DNA of 64,000 nt from Caldilineaceae bacterium (GTDB lineage Bacteria > Chloroflexota > Anaerolineae > Caldilineales > Caldilineaceae). The stretch lies in contig JAGRCP010000035.1 of assembly GCA_020433455.1 (NCBI GenBank), forward strand, positions 1 through 64,000, given 5' to 3'. Positions 1-8,567 of this stretch are shown in pieces (positions within the stretch are counted from its first letter, which is position 1; every line of letters begins with the position of its first letter). A program made the position numbers and the translations under genes. The notes beneath the pieces are model-generated. The model had not been told where the DNA came from. It made no database searches and was given only the letters and a program-made list of their open reading frames with translations.

Positions 1-240
1 CCAGGTGATTGCCTTCGGCCCGGCGGTCGCCGATCTCCCGGCCGATGTCCAACGCCTGCTCATAGTAGCCGATGGCCTCCTCCACTCGCCCCTGAGCAGC
101 ATACGCAATCCCCAGATTGCCCAGGTGATTGCCTTCGGCCCGGTGGTCGCCGATCTCCCGGCTGATGTCCAACGCCTGCTTATAGTAGCCGATGGCCTCC
201 TCCACTCGCCCTAGAGAAAAATACACCAACCCCAGAGAGC
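1..240 (-). repeat. Tandem 120-bp near-identical TPR-coding units
   Basis: Bases 1-120 and 121-240 match over most of their length. Each unit encodes one 40-residue TPR (consensus EGNHLGNLGIAY followed by GRVEEAIGYY). Most differences fall in the last 25 bases. Near-identity at DNA level suggests recent unit duplication or gene conversion, as in sensor repeat domains that expand and contract. The array probably continues past the window edge. Confidence 0.9.
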
Positions 241-1909
241 CCAGCCACGTCCCCTCATTCCGGCGATTGCTTGACGCTTGCGCCGCGGCCAGCGCTTCCC
301 GGATCACGGTCAGGCGATCGACCGCGTAGCCTTGCAGATCCAGATAGTCATCAATGGCCCGGGCCAGGCGGTCGATTTCGCCCCAGAGTTGGGAGCCGGC
401 GGCGGTCTCCATCTGTCTGCGGATGTGGGGGCGCAGGCGTTCCAGGGCAGGAAAGTCATTGGCGTTGATTTTGGCCCTGTCGGTCAGATAGTCCATGAGA
501 CGCTGTTGCGCTGCCCGTTCCAGGGGCAGCGTTTGCCGGGCATAGATGTGGATCAGGCGGTGGGTAGGGCTGTAGGCTGAGTCATCATCCCGGGTCAGCA
601 GGCTGTAGCGGACGAGAAGGGCCAGGGTTTGCCGAGCCTGGGCCGCAGGCGCGCCCAGCGCGGCGGCCATGAGATCCGCCGAAAAGGGGGCGAAGGCCAA
701 CCCGCCCACGCCGGCCAGGGCATCGCGGGCCTGGGGGTCCAGCCGGGCCACGGTCCGCTGCAAGAGCAGGGGCACGCTCTCTTGTCGGCGTTCGCCCCTG
801 TCCAGCGCGGCCAGGGGGGTGCTCTCCAGCAGCTCCTCCAGAAACTCATGGGCCCGGTAGCCGTCCACGCGCAGAGCGCTGCCCGCCAGACGCACGGCCA
901 GGGGCAAATAACCCACCAGCTTGCAGATCCGCTGCGCGTGGGCCGGGTCGGCGATGGGTTCCCTCGCCCACTCTTCCAGCAGCGTCACCGCTTCAGCCGG
1001 GGGCAGGGGATCCAGATCAATCAACGCGCCCGGCGCGTCCCCCCGATCCCGGGTGGTGATCAAAACGCCGCAGCCGCCGGCGATCTCCAGCACTGCCCGC
1101 AGATCATCGGCATCCTCCGTCCCGTCCAGAATGAGCAGCGCGGTGCGCCCGGAAAGAGCCCGGCGCGCGGCAGCGCGGGCCCCGCCCTGCTCCTCTTCCC
1201 CGTAGGTGGTCGCAATGTACTGAAAGGCCTGCTCCGCGCGGGGTTCCAGATAGAAGCTGTGAAAGAGCAGGCCGTCGGGAAAGCGGCGCACCAGTTCATT
1301 CGCCTCGGCCAATTGGCGAACCGCCCGGCTGGCCAGCGCGCTCTTGCCCATGCCGCCCGCCCCGCAAAGGGTGATCGCCCGCCCCGGCTGCAACCCATTC
1401 ATCAGATCGGCCAACCGATCCGTTCGCCCGGTAAAGTAGGCGACAGACGGCGGCAGGTCCACCGGCGGGCGGTAGTCGGGCCGCTGTTGGAGGTATTGGT
1501 GGATGACGGTTGAATAATCGTAGACAGTTGCCGTACCACCGTTGGTCGCTTGTGCCACATTGCGGCTGTTGTCAGCGCTTTGCGTAGGGCCCGGCGGGTT
1601 TGGTTTTGCCTGGGGCAGCGGATCAAAGTCGAGCCCGGTGAAGGCCCGCTTCACGGCAATCAGCCCGGGGTCGCTCGGATTGGCGGCAAGAGCTCCGTTC
1701 AGCAGCTCGTGGAGGCCGTTGCGCCGGGTGGCGTAGCAGTCGCGCACCAGCGCGTGAACAATCACGGTCAAGTTGCTGTGGGGCACGGGGACCAGCTTTT
1801 CCAGGTCCGCGTCCAGCTCATGGCTGGTCATCCGCGCCAGGGATGTCTGGTCAAAGACCGCGAGGAGGGCCTCTTCCAGTTGTTGCAGTTGTGCGCCCGT
1901 CGGTCGCAT
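1..1909 (-). CDS. EAD-NB-ARC(STAND)-TPR protein, C-terminus cut by window edge
   Basis: The frame is open from ATG 1909 to base 1 (636 codons), so the C-terminus lies outside. Residues 1-90 fit an effector-associated domain (EAD1 type: LEEALLAVF, LDADLEKLV, then ANPSDPGL). A P-loop (GAGGMGKSAL, Lys about 189), a Walker B-like LLILDG near 258 and an LITTRDR motif identify a STAND/NB-ARC ATPase. Winged-helix-like sequence follows, then 40-residue TPRs. Such proteins act as cytoplasmic sensors that oligomerise and recruit a partner through the EAD; that role is known for the family and inferred here. GGAG lies 8 bases before the ATG, and a good promoter sits upstream. The effector is not encoded next to it in this window. 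Confidence 0.85.
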   Translation of the reverse strand, partial: MRPTGAQLQQLEEALLAVFDQTSLARMTSHELDADLEKLVPVPHSNLTVIVHALVRDCYATRRNGLHELLNGALAANPSDPGLIAVKRAFTGLDFDPLPQAKPNPPGPTQSADNSRNVAQATNGGTATVYDYSTVIHQYLQQRPDYRPPVDLPPSVAYFTGRTDRLADLMNGLQPGRAITLCGAGGMGKSALASRAVRQLAEANELVRRFPDGLLFHSFYLEPRAEQAFQYIATTYGEEEQGGARAAARRALSGRTALLILDGTEDADDLRAVLEIAGGCGVLITTRDRGDAPGALIDLDPLPPAEAVTLLEEWAREPIADPAHAQRICKLVGYLPLAVRLAGSALRVDGYRAHEFLEELLESTPLAALDRGERRQESVPLLLQRTVARLDPQARDALAGVGGLAFAPFSADLMAAALGAPAAQARQTLALLVRYSLLTRDDDSAYSPTHRLIHIYARQTLPLERAAQQRLMDYLTDRAKINANDFPALERLRPHIRRQMETAAGSQLWGEIDRLARAIDDYLDLQGYAVDRLTVIREALAAAQASSNRRNEGTWLGSLGLVYFSLGRVEEAIGYYKQALDISREIGDHRAEGNHLGNLGIAYAAQGRVEEAIGYYEQALDIGREIGDRRAEGNHL

Positions 1910-1953
1910 GGGGGTCTCCGCATGTTGTGGGTGGCTGTTGTCAGTATGGGGGT

Positions 1954-1981
1954 ATTGTAGCATGCGGGGGGATGTTGTCAA
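1954..1981 (-). promoter_or_regulatory. Sigma-70-like promoter of the EAD-STAND gene
   Basis: Read on the minus strand, TTGACA (1981-1976) is followed by a 16-base spacer and TACAAT (1959-1954). This is close to consensus and lies about 45 bases before the ATG at 1909. It implies ordinary housekeeping expression rather than silent maintenance. Confidence 0.6.
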
Positions 1982-2024
1982 TGGGGCGGAGCGGCTGTTG
2001 CCTGGTGAGCCCGCGTCAGGCAAC

Positions 2025-2164
2025 GCGGGATTCTTCACTGGTCTATCATAACGCCTGTCCTCGCCGTGCAGACCCGTTCAGAATGACAGAGAAGGATGCC
2101 CTGTCATTCTGAACGGGTCTGCACAACAACGTACGCTAGGCGACAGGCCAGTGAAGAATCCCGC
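2025..2164. repeat. Long nested inverted repeat (REP/MITE-like)
   Basis: Outer arms 2025-2041 and 2148-2164 are perfect 17-base complements. Inner arms 2066-2089 and 2101-2124 are perfect 24-base complements around an 11-base loop. The arms carry the words CATTCTGAACGGG and GTGAAGAATCCC, which resemble dispersed extragenic repeats common in this kind of genome. It lies between the STAND promoter and the 3' end of the recombinase gene. No transposase is encoded in it. Confidence 0.85.
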
Positions 2165-2200
2165 GCGCGCTCTCTTGCCGGAACGATGTACACTGTAGGG

Positions 2201-2215
2201 CGGGTCTCCGACCCG
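2201..2215. repeat. Short REP-like hairpin after the recombinase gene
   Basis: CGGGTC and GACCCG are separated by three bases, just beyond the recombinase stop at 2225. No U-tract follows in the direction of transcription, so it is a weak terminator candidate and more likely an extragenic palindrome. It adjoins the larger palindrome at 2025-2164. Confidence 0.5.
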
Positions 2216-2224
2216 ACAAACTAC

Positions 2225-3172
2225 TCAATACAGATCGTCGGTGAGCCCGACCTCCAGCTCGTCCAGAACATAATGCTTGGCCGTCGTCTCGATGCGGGTG
2301 TGGCCCAGGGCCTTCTGCGCCTGGCGGATATCGTCCCGCGCCAGTTGGGTGCCCACGAAGCGGCGAAAGTCGTGGGGCTTGATGTTCTCCAGCTCCTGCT
2401 CCAGGCTGTAGGTGCGCACGATCTTCCAGACGGCCACGGGCGAGAGGGGGCGATCGGTCATGCGGGGACCGCGGCCGTCAAACGCGGTAAAGATGTAGTC
2501 GCTCTCCACCGGCCGCACGCCCAGCCAGACCTCCATGTGGGCCACTGCCTCCCGGCTGACCGGCGCTTCCCGGTACGCCACGTCATTCTTGCCCCGCACC
2601 CGCAGGATATAGCCGCCTTCCTTGCGCTGCACCTGCTGCCGGGTCAGCGTCGTCAATTCGGAGACCCGCAGCCCGCTGGAGGCCAGGGTGGCCAGCAGCG
2701 CCACGTTGCGCAGCCCGATGAGCGTATCCCGTGGAGGGGTTTCGCATAGTTGTCGCATCTGGGCCGGCTCAATCCGCACCCGCGCGTTGGATTTGGTCCG
2801 ATCTTTGAGGGCAGCGGCCTTCACGCCGGAGATCTGCTCAAACTCTGCGGCCAGCTCCGCGGGGATATAGCCCTGCACCGCGGCTTCCCGCACCAGGCGC
2901 TTGACCGCGCTCAGCATGCGGTTGATGGTGTTGGGGCTTTTGGCCGTCTCCTGGGCCAGGTGCGCGCGCCAGCGGGCCAGGGTCGCGGCCTGGAGCGCCT
3001 GCTCCAGCGGCCCGGCGTAGGCCAGGTAGGCGCGGAAATCCCGCTCGTACATGGCCATGCTGGAGGGCGCCAGCTGCCCCGCCAGGATCGACGCGTCAAA
3101 GGGCTGGAGCTTGCTCGCTCCGGCCGGGGCAGGGGGGCGGAAGGGCTGGGTTGTGACGATTTTGTCGCGCAT
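2225..3172 (-). CDS. Tyrosine recombinase (XerC/D-like integrase)
   Basis: A 315-residue phage-integrase-family protein. An N-terminal SAM-like core-binding domain spans about residues 27-110 and the catalytic domain about 130-315. All catalytic residues are visible: Arg169 (SSGLRVSEL), Lys195 (RGKND), His267 and Arg270 (PHDFRR), His291 (LGHT) and nucleophile Tyr301. The ATG at 3172 is preferred over one 20 codons upstream because AAAGGA precedes it. It could resolve chromosome dimers, move a cassette or switch DNA. No dif-like site was identified, and the gene sits in an accessory segment next to an HNH gene, which favours a mobile-element role (inference). Confidence 0.88.
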   Translation of the reverse strand: MRDKIVTTQPFRPPAPAGASKLQPFDASILAGQLAPSSMAMYERDFRAYLAYAGPLEQALQAATLARWRAHLAQETAKSPNTINRMLSAVKRLVREAAVQGYIPAELAAEFEQISGVKAAALKDRTKSNARVRIEPAQMRQLCETPPRDTLIGLRNVALLATLASSGLRVSELTTLTRQQVQRKEGGYILRVRGKNDVAYREAPVSREAVAHMEVWLGVRPVESDYIFTAFDGRGPRMTDRPLSPVAVWKIVRTYSLEQELENIKPHDFRRFVGTQLARDDIRQAQKALGHTRIETTAKHYVLDELEVGLTDDLY

Positions 3173-3235
3173 GTCGGATCCTTTATGGCCGGGCCGGGCT
3201 GAACGCCGCCGAGTCGTGCCTGCGATGGTCATAAT

Positions 3236-3255
3236 TTTAATTAATCTATTTTAAG
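3236..3255. repeat. Direct repeat copy 1, upstream of the recombinase
   Basis: A 20-base AT-rich word, TTTAATTAAtCTATTTTAaG, matches 4159-4178 at 18 of 20 positions in the same orientation. It lies 64 bases before the recombinase ATG. It could be a shared promoter element or a recombination (att-like) core. The two copies bracket the HNH gene. Confidence 0.6.
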
Positions 3256-3309
3256 CATAGCATAATCCAACCAAATCGCAAAAGAGGAAATTTGCGTTTC
3301 ATTTGGCAA

Positions 3310-3337
3310 GGAGTGCCGGACTCCAGTCCGGCACTCC
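3310..3337. repeat. Perfect 13-bp-arm palindrome (GGAGTGCCGG family)
   Basis: GGAGTGCCGGACT at 3310-3322 is followed by a 2-base loop and its exact complement at 3325-3337. Related words recur at 34655-34672 and 53508-53561, so this is one copy of a dispersed extragenic palindrome family. It lies between the HNH gene stop and the recombinase leader. Confidence 0.8.
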
Positions 3338-3377
3338 CGGGGGGACGCCCTGCGGATAAAAATCCCGAAAATACGAC

Positions 3378-4034
3378 CTATTTGAGGATGGCCAGAAGCC
3401 GGGCCAGGTCATACCCGGGGCGGGGGGCGCCGGCATCGAGCGGAAAGACGCCGGCGTGGAGCATTCGGTGGCAGTTGGCGCAGAGGGGAACGCACGCCTG
3501 TGCCATCCTCAACAGCTCCTCGGCCCGGGCCGTTGCGGATGAGACCGGGGCCTGGGCCAGCTCGTCAATGAGCACGGCGACGCGGCGCTCATTCTTTTCC
3601 TGTTCGTGGTGGAAATCCAGCGCGCTGATGTGGGTATCAAAGCCGCAATGGGCGCAGCTTGCGCCAAGATAGAGGCGGATTGCGGCGCTTTTTCTTCGCA
3701 TAGTATTCGTTCTTGTGCTGTGATTTTCAGCGTTGCGGATCTGGGTGCATTCCAGGCAATGAGGAAAGAGCACGTTGCGCCGCTTGAGCGAAGGCGGAGC
3801 ATAGAAAAAATCGTTACGCAGCACACGTTTGCATGTGGCGCACTGGGCGTGGCTGCGGGTCTGGTTGAGGTTGGGCCGGCCCCGGCTGCCGCTGCGATAT
3901 GCATAGACCGGAGTAAGTTCCGTTGGGAGCGCGCCCAGTTGCTCCATTGCATAGAGCCGCGGCTGCGCGCTGATGGGCGCGCTGAAGTCAAAGGCGAGTT
4001 CCGGATGTAGGCGGATAAATTCATCGAGGTTCAT
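3378..4034 (-). CDS. HNH-like nuclease with N-terminal zinc-binding cysteines
   Basis: A 218-residue protein. The C-terminal half shows an HNH/zinc-finger layout: CAHC at 127-130, LDFHH near 139-143, then CANCHRMLH at 185-193. Two further pairs, CATC (65-68) and CLEC (93-96), suggest a second zinc site. Binding or cutting of DNA is expected for the fold, but the substrate is unknown. GGGAG precedes the ATG by six bases. It shares strand and an upstream 20-base repeat with the recombinase gene, so the two may belong to one accessory element. It differs from the shorter HNH remnant at 39945-40197. Confidence 0.7.
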   Translation of the reverse strand: MNLDEFIRLHPELAFDFSAPISAQPRLYAMEQLGALPTELTPVYAYRSGSRGRPNLNQTRSHAQCATCKRVLRNDFFYAPPSLKRRNVLFPHCLECTQIRNAENHSTRTNTMRRKSAAIRLYLGASCAHCGFDTHISALDFHHEQEKNERRVAVLIDELAQAPVSSATARAEELLRMAQACVPLCANCHRMLHAGVFPLDAGAPRPGYDLARLLAILK

Positions 4035-4158
4035 GCTGGGCTCCCGTTGGCGCGTGTAAGCGGCGCGTTGCTTGTCTGTTTCCTCCTTGCAGCTTCATTC
4101 CAGTATATCATCAATAAGTTAATTATCTAATATTTTTTAGAGAGAATTATAACATACA

Positions 4159-4178
4159 TTTAATTAAGCTATTTTAGG
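4159..4178. repeat. Direct repeat copy 2, upstream of the HNH gene
   Basis: TTTAATTAAgCTATTTTAgG matches 3236-3255 at 18 of 20 bases, in the same orientation. It sits 125 bases before the HNH ATG in an unusually AT-rich stretch (4100-4195). A further degenerate copy may lie at about 4119-4140. Confidence 0.55.
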
Positions 4179-4210
4179 GATTAAAAAAGGGGTTAATGCC
4201 CTGACAAACC

Positions 4211-4259
4211 ACGGGACAAAACCGTAGAGGCATTTCTTGCCTCTACGGTTTTGTCCCGT
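4211..4259. repeat. Perfect 22-bp-arm hairpin downstream of hemL
   Basis: Arms 4211-4232 and 4238-4259 are exact complements around a 5-base loop, with core word CGTAGAGGCA. It lies 35 bases past the hemL stop and could stop haem-operon transcription. No U-run follows on the minus strand, so a REP-like element is equally likely. Confidence 0.75.
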
Positions 4260-4293
4260 ACAGCCCTGTAGGCAGCGTAACGCCTTTCGGCAT

Positions 4294-5580
4294 CTATAAT
4301 TCCCGCATAACCTGCGCCGCGGCGTCGACTGTCTTTTGGATCTCGGCGTCGCCGTGCGCGGTGGACAGAAAGCCTGCTTCAAACTGGGACGGCGCGAGAT
4401 AGACCCCGCGTTCCAGCATGCCCTGGAAGTAGCGCCCAAAGCGTTCGGTGTCCGATTGGGCGGCCGAATCCCAGTCGGTGACGGGACCGGAATGGAAGAA
4501 AAGGCCGAACATGGTGCCGATTAGACTATGCGAAATTTCTATCCCCGCCCTGTCGGCCGCGTCGCTGAGCCCCTGCATGAGCGTTGCGCCCTGGACCTCC
4601 ATGCTTTCCCAGACGCCCGGTTCCTGAATGGCGCGCAGGGTCTCGATTCCGGCCGTCATGGCCAGGGGATTGCCCGAGAGCGTGCCCGCCTGGTACATGG
4701 GCCCCACCGGCGCGACCATCTCCATGATCTCCCGCCGCCCGCCGTACGCGCCCACCGGTAGCCCCCCGCCGATGACCTTGCCCAATGCAGTAATATCCGG
4801 TTTTATGTCAAACAACGTCTGCGCGCCGCCGGGGTGAACCCGGAAGCCGGTCATGACTTCGTCAAAGATGAGCAGGCTGCCGTGGGCCGCGGTCAGTTCC
4901 CGCAACCCCGCAAGAAAGCCGGGCTGCGGCGGGATCACGCCCATGTTGCCGGCCACCGGCTCCACGATGACGGCCGCGATCTCGCCCTTGAACTGGTCGA
5001 AGAGCGCAGCAGCCGAATCCGCGTCGTTATAACGCGCGGTCAGCGTATCGGCCACCGTGGCCGGGGTGACGCCGGGCGAATCGGGCAGCCCCAGCGTGGC
5101 CACGCCCGAGCCGGCCTGGACCAGCAGCATATCCGCGTGGCCGTGGTAATTGCCCTGGAACTTGACGATCTTGTTGCGGCCGGTGAAGGCCCGGGCCAGG
5201 CGCAGCGCGCTCATGGTCGCCTCGGTGCCCGAGTTGACGAAGCGCACCATCTCGATGCTGGGCATCATGCGCGTCACCAGCCGGGCCAGCTCGATCTCCT
5301 GCTCGCAGGGCGCGCCGTAGCTGGTCCCCAGTTCCACCGCGGCCTGGAGCGCGGCGACGATGCGCGGGTTGGCGTGGCCCAGAATCAGCGGCCCCCAGGA
5401 GAGGACGTAATCCACGTAGCGGTTGCCGTCCGCGTCGGTCAGGTGCGCGCCGTCGCCCGCGGCGATGAAGAGAGGCTGCCCCCCCACCGCCTTGAAGGCC
5501 CGCACGGGCGAATCAACGCCGCCTGGCAGCAGCGTCTGCGCCTCTGCAAAGAGCGCCTTTGATCGTGTTAAAGAATGCAT
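4294..5580 (-). CDS. hemL: Glutamate-1-semialdehyde 2,1-aminomutase
   Basis: Converts glutamate-1-semialdehyde to 5-aminolevulinate, the second step of the C5 tetrapyrrole route, using PLP/PMP. The 428 residues are a normal full length. Visible are NSGTEA (phosphate binding, about 117-122), FDEVMTGFR (239-247) and the PLP lysine Lys268 in [14 protein letters not shown] precedes the ATG. It is the last gene of the leftward haem operon, 57 bases after cpfC. Together with hemA at the other end it gives the cell its own aminolevulinate from glutamyl-tRNA. Confidence 0.97.
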   Translation of the reverse strand: MHSLTRSKALFAEAQTLLPGGVDSPVRAFKAVGGQPLFIAAGDGAHLTDADGNRYVDYVLSWGPLILGHANPRIVAALQAAVELGTSYGAPCEQEIELARLVTRMMPSIEMVRFVNSGTEATMSALRLARAFTGRNKIVKFQGNYHGHADMLLVQAGSGVATLGLPDSPGVTPATVADTLTARYNDADSAAALFDQFKGEIAAVIVEPVAGNMGVIPPQPGFLAGLRELTAAHGSLLIFDEVMTGFRVHPGGAQTLFDIKPDITALGKVIGGGLPVGAYGGRREIMEMVAPVGPMYQAGTLSGNPLAMTAGIETLRAIQEPGVWESMEVQGATLMQGLSDAADRAGIEISHSLIGTMFGLFFHSGPVTDWDSAAQSDTERFGRYFQGMLERGVYLAPSQFEAGFLSTAHGDAEIQKTVDAAAQVMREL

Positions 5581-5637
5581 AGTAATTCCCTTCCATGCAG
5601 CCGCAGGTGAGCCGACATTGCCCGCGGCGTTTACAGT

Positions 5638-6567
5638 CTACTTTGCGGCTGCCTCAATCAGGTCAACCAGCGTATTGATGTAGAGAGGATCCAGGTTGAG
5701 CGCGGGCGGACGCTCCAGGCGCACGCCGAGCTTTCGGGCCGCGGCCTGGGCCTCGATGTCAATGTCATACAGGATTTCCACGTGATCCGAAACAAAGCCG
5801 ACCGGGACGCTGACCAGCTTGTCGATGCCCCGGGCGGCCAGTTCGGGAATGTACTCCTCCAGTTGGGGGCCCAGCCACGGCTCGGGACTGCGGCCCGCTG
5901 ACTGATAGCTCCATGACCAGCGATCAGCGGGCAGGCCCGCGCGTTCGGCCACGAGTTGCGCGGTTTCCCGCAGTTGCGCATCATATGGATCGCCCATCTC
6001 CATAATGCGCACGGGCAGGCTATGCGCGCTGAAGATAACGTGAACATCCTTTTGTTCGGCCTCGGGCCAGCGGCTGACAGCTTCCTTTACGCGATTGGAC
6101 AGGGCCTCGATCAGGCCGGGGGCGGCATGATAGGAATCCACGTAGACAAAGTCAATGTCGCCGTGATACATTTCCAGGCTGGCATCGACTTTTGCATGGT
6201 ACTTGGCCACGCTCAGCTTGCTGTAGTGGGGCGCCAGCACCAGGGCCACGCCCTGGGTAATGCCGTCTTCCACCATCCGCCCCACCACCTCCTCGATCCA
6301 CGGCGCCCAATGGCGCATGCCCAGATAGACCTTGAAGCGTTGCGGGTCCAGCCGTCCGCGTACGGCCTGGACCTGCTGCGTGGTAATCTCCAGCAGGGGC
6401 GATTTGCCGCCGATTTGGGTGTAGTTGCGGGTAATCTCTTCCAGCACAGCGGGCGTCGTCGGCCGGCCATGGCGAATGTCGGCCAGATAGCCCGGCAGCT
6501 CATCCAGCGAATTGGGCCCGCCGTAGGCCATGATGAGTACGCCGATGGGGTTGGTTTGTTCGCTCAT
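5638..6567 (-). CDS. cpfC: Ferrochelatase, probably coproporphyrin ferrochelatase
   Basis: Inserts Fe2+ into a porphyrin. The 309-residue length is typical of the class. The catalytic pair is visible: His182 (FSAHSLP) and Glu264 (SDHVEI). YQSAGRSPEPW and GFVSDH are family motifs, and there is no C-terminal cysteine cluster for an Fe-S centre. The co-encoded coproheme decarboxylase (7755-8567) implies coproporphyrin III rather than protoporphyrin IX as substrate. That is an inference from context; hemH is the older name. Its ATG overlaps the hemE stop as ATGA, so the two are translationally coupled. Confidence 0.94.
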   Translation of the reverse strand: MSEQTNPIGVLIMAYGGPNSLDELPGYLADIRHGRPTTPAVLEEITRNYTQIGGKSPLLEITTQQVQAVRGRLDPQRFKVYLGMRHWAPWIEEVVGRMVEDGITQGVALVLAPHYSKLSVAKYHAKVDASLEMYHGDIDFVYVDSYHAAPGLIEALSNRVKEAVSRWPEAEQKDVHVIFSAHSLPVRIMEMGDPYDAQLRETAQLVAERAGLPADRWSWSYQSAGRSPEPWLGPQLEEYIPELAARGIDKLVSVPVGFVSDHVEILYDIDIEAQAAARKLGVRLERPPALNLDPLYINTLVDLIEAAAK

Positions 6568-7622
6568 TTCGCTGTTTGCTCTTTCACGTAATCAACCACG
6601 CGCTGCACGGTCTCTACGGGCGTGTTGGGGAAGATTCCATGGCCCAGGTTAAAGATGTGGCCGGGCTGTCCCGCTGCCCGGGTCAGCAGATCGTCCGCCT
6701 GATACTTGAGTTCGCGCCAGGGCGCCAGCAGCGCGACAGGATCCAGGTTGCCCTGGATTGCCCTGTCCGCGGGAATCCGGCTGCGATACCAATCCAGGGG
6801 CATGCGCCAATCCACGCCGATCACGTCGCCGCCGCAGGCAGCTACCTGGTCAATGAAGGCGGCCGTTCCGGTGCTGAAGTTAATGACGGGAACATCGGCC
6901 CGGCGCAGCGCGTGGAAAAGCGCGCGGTTGTAGGGGGCAACAAAGCGCATGTAGTCGCTATAGCCCAGGGCCATGCCGGCCCATGAGTCGAAGACCTGAA
7001 GCGCGGCCGCGCCGGCTTTGGCCTGGGCCAGCAGATAGTCGGCCTGAACGGTGACCAGCTTGCTCATAAGCCGCTGCCACGCGGCCGGCTCGCTGTACAT
7101 GAGTGACTTGACGTGGGTATAGTTCTTGCTCCCGCCGCCCTCGACCGCGTAAGCCGCCAGCGTAAAGGGCGCGCCGGCAAAGCCGATGAGGGGAATATCC
7201 CGGGGCGCCAGCTCCGCGGCAGCCAGCTCAATGGCCTGCAAGGTGGGCGCCAGCGTCTCCTGAGCCGGGGGCGCGGCCAGCATGTCGATGGCGTAGTTGG
7301 TGCGCAGAGGATTGTGGATTACCGGCCCCTCGCCCTTGACGAACTCCAGCTCCAGGCCCATCCCGATCAATGGCGGCAGGATATCGGCAAAGATGATAGC
7401 CGCGTCAAAGTCAAAAGCATTGATGGGCTGAAGCGTCACTTCTGCCGCGAGTTCGGGCGTGCGGATGACGTCGAGCATGGCGTATCGGGCGCGAATGGCT
7501 CGATACTCAGCCATGTAGCGTCCCGCCTGCCGCATAAACCAGATGGGCGTTCGGTCCACCGGCAGGCCCCGACAGGCACGCAGGAAGCGCGCGGTCGGTT
7601 CGGTGTTGTGTGAATCTGTCAT
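6564..7622 (-). CDS. hemE: Uroporphyrinogen decarboxylase
   Basis: Removes four acetate carboxyls from uroporphyrinogen III to give coproporphyrinogen III. The 352 residues are full length. The signature PIWFMRQAGRYMAEYR (near 26-41) and the GFAGAPFTLAAYAVEGGGSK region (about 168-187) are intact. It overlaps cpfC by four bases downstream and lies 132 bases after the chdC stop. The spacer before it holds a purine-rich inverted repeat. Confidence 0.97.
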   Translation of the reverse strand: MTDSHNTEPTARFLRACRGLPVDRTPIWFMRQAGRYMAEYRAIRARYAMLDVIRTPELAAEVTLQPINAFDFDAAIIFADILPPLIGMGLELEFVKGEGPVIHNPLRTNYAIDMLAAPPAQETLAPTLQAIELAAAELAPRDIPLIGFAGAPFTLAAYAVEGGGSKNYTHVKSLMYSEPAAWQRLMSKLVTVQADYLLAQAKAGAAALQVFDSWAGMALGYSDYMRFVAPYNRALFHALRRADVPVINFSTGTAAFIDQVAACGGDVIGVDWRMPLDWYRSRIPADRAIQGNLDPVALLAPWRELKYQADDLLTRAAGQPGHIFNLGHGIFPNTPVETVQRVVDYVKEQTAK

Positions 7623-7639
7623 GAAGTCCTCGTGAAAAA

Positions 7640-7790
7640 AATGAGAAGTCAGAAATAAGGAATAAGAAAAGAGGAATTGTCTTGGGACGGCGGCGTTGCG
7701 TGGTCAAATGCAACCACTCCGCCACTCCGCCACATCGCAGCCGTTCCTCTTTTCTCATTTCTCCTTTCTACTTTCATTCTTGCTCTGCCA
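7640..7790. repeat. Purine-rich inverted repeat between chdC and hemE
   Basis: On the plus strand AAGGAATAAGAAAAGAGGAA (about 7657-7676) faces TTCCTCTTTTCTCATTTCTC further right (about 7743-7762), giving long imperfect complementary arms. The right part runs into the 3' end of chdC. It may form an intra-operon hairpin that tunes hemE, or may be one of the degenerate spacer repeats typical of this genome. Confidence 0.5.
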
Positions 7791-8567
7791 AATCGCCTTG
7801 CCGACGAAAAACGGCCCCATCTTTTCCATGTAGAGGGACGTCTGCTTGGTTTTGCGCATACGCTGGACGATGGCCGAGAGGGGGAAAAGTTCCGGTCCGA
7901 CCAGCGCAACCACGAAATCGTTGTCATTCTTGTCCAGTCCGAAGCTGGCCAGGCGAATATCCGTACCCAATCCCGCCCGACCGTAAGCCCGGCCAATGCC
8001 GCCGTGTTCAGCCAGAATGGTGCGCTGTTCCTGGGCGGAAAGCTGCTCGAAGCTGCCGGCCCGGCGCAGCGGATACCAGACCGCCCACGGCATGTCCGGA
8101 TTACGCGTGTTGCGAATGGGGCGGTGGATGAGGGTCTCATCCAAATCAGGTTCATAGCCGATGGAGTAGGTGCGGCCGAACATGGTGTACTCAGGCTTGG
8201 GCGTCAGCTCGCTGAAGGGCGGACGCAGGAGAAAGTCGCGCAGCGTCGTGACAAAAAAGTCCGCATCTTCGCTGAAGGCGATCAGCCCCACGCCGCGTGG
8301 ATCGTTGACGTCCAGGTAGAGCGTGGCCGGCAGCGGCGTCTCTTCCAACTGCGCCTCCTCCAGCGCCTGGATCAGCCGTTGCGCACTCATGCAGTCGCCA
8401 AAGGCCTGAAACCGCATAAAAAGTCGTCGGGTTGAACGAATCACCTCGCCGTCCGGCGAACGGCCCAACTCGTATACGTTTACCAGTTCAGCATCATCAT
8501 TACCATCCTGGCTTTCCGCATGACGATTTTGCTCTGCTTTTTCAGTAGCCAATTTCTCGTTCCTCAT
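7755..8567 (-). CDS. chdC: Coproheme decarboxylase (HemQ, chlorite-dismutase family)
   Basis: Decarboxylates iron-coproporphyrin III to haem b with peroxide, the last step of the coproporphyrin-dependent route. Of 270 residues, the first 28 are Lys/Glu/Asn-rich and outside the family core. The motif WYPLRR holds the expected catalytic Tyr165 (family YPMxK, with Lys replaced by Arg). HGGIGRAY holds the proximal haem ligand His188. The end FFVGKAIW matches the family. The ATG overlaps the hemB stop as ATGA. Its place in the haem operon supports this function over chlorite dismutase. Confidence 0.9.
   Translation of the reverse strand: MRNEKLATEKAEQNRHAESQDGNDDAELVNVYELGRSPDGEVIRSTRRLFMRFQAFGDCMSAQRLIQALEEAQLEETPLPATLYLDVNDPRGVGLIAFSEDADFFVTTLRDFLLRPPFSELTPKPEYTMFGRTYSIGYEPDLDETLIHRPIRNTRNPDMPWAVWYPLRRAGSFEQLSAQEQRTILAEHGGIGRAYGRAGLGTDIRLASFGLDKNDNDFVVALVGPELFPLSAIVQRMRKTKQTSLYMEKMGPFFVGKAIWQSKNESRKEK

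Noticed and set aside
1-240. A CRISPR array
   Set aside because: The two 120-base units are directly adjacent, have no spacers and encode TPRs in frame.
629-1513. A 294-codon plus-strand frame at the left edge
   Set aside because: It is antisense to the EAD-STAND gene, whose P-loop and EAD are visible on the minus strand.
7755-8567. Chlorite dismutase rather than coproheme decarboxylase
   Set aside because: The protein sits inside the haem operon and keeps the YP motif tyrosine used by ChdC.
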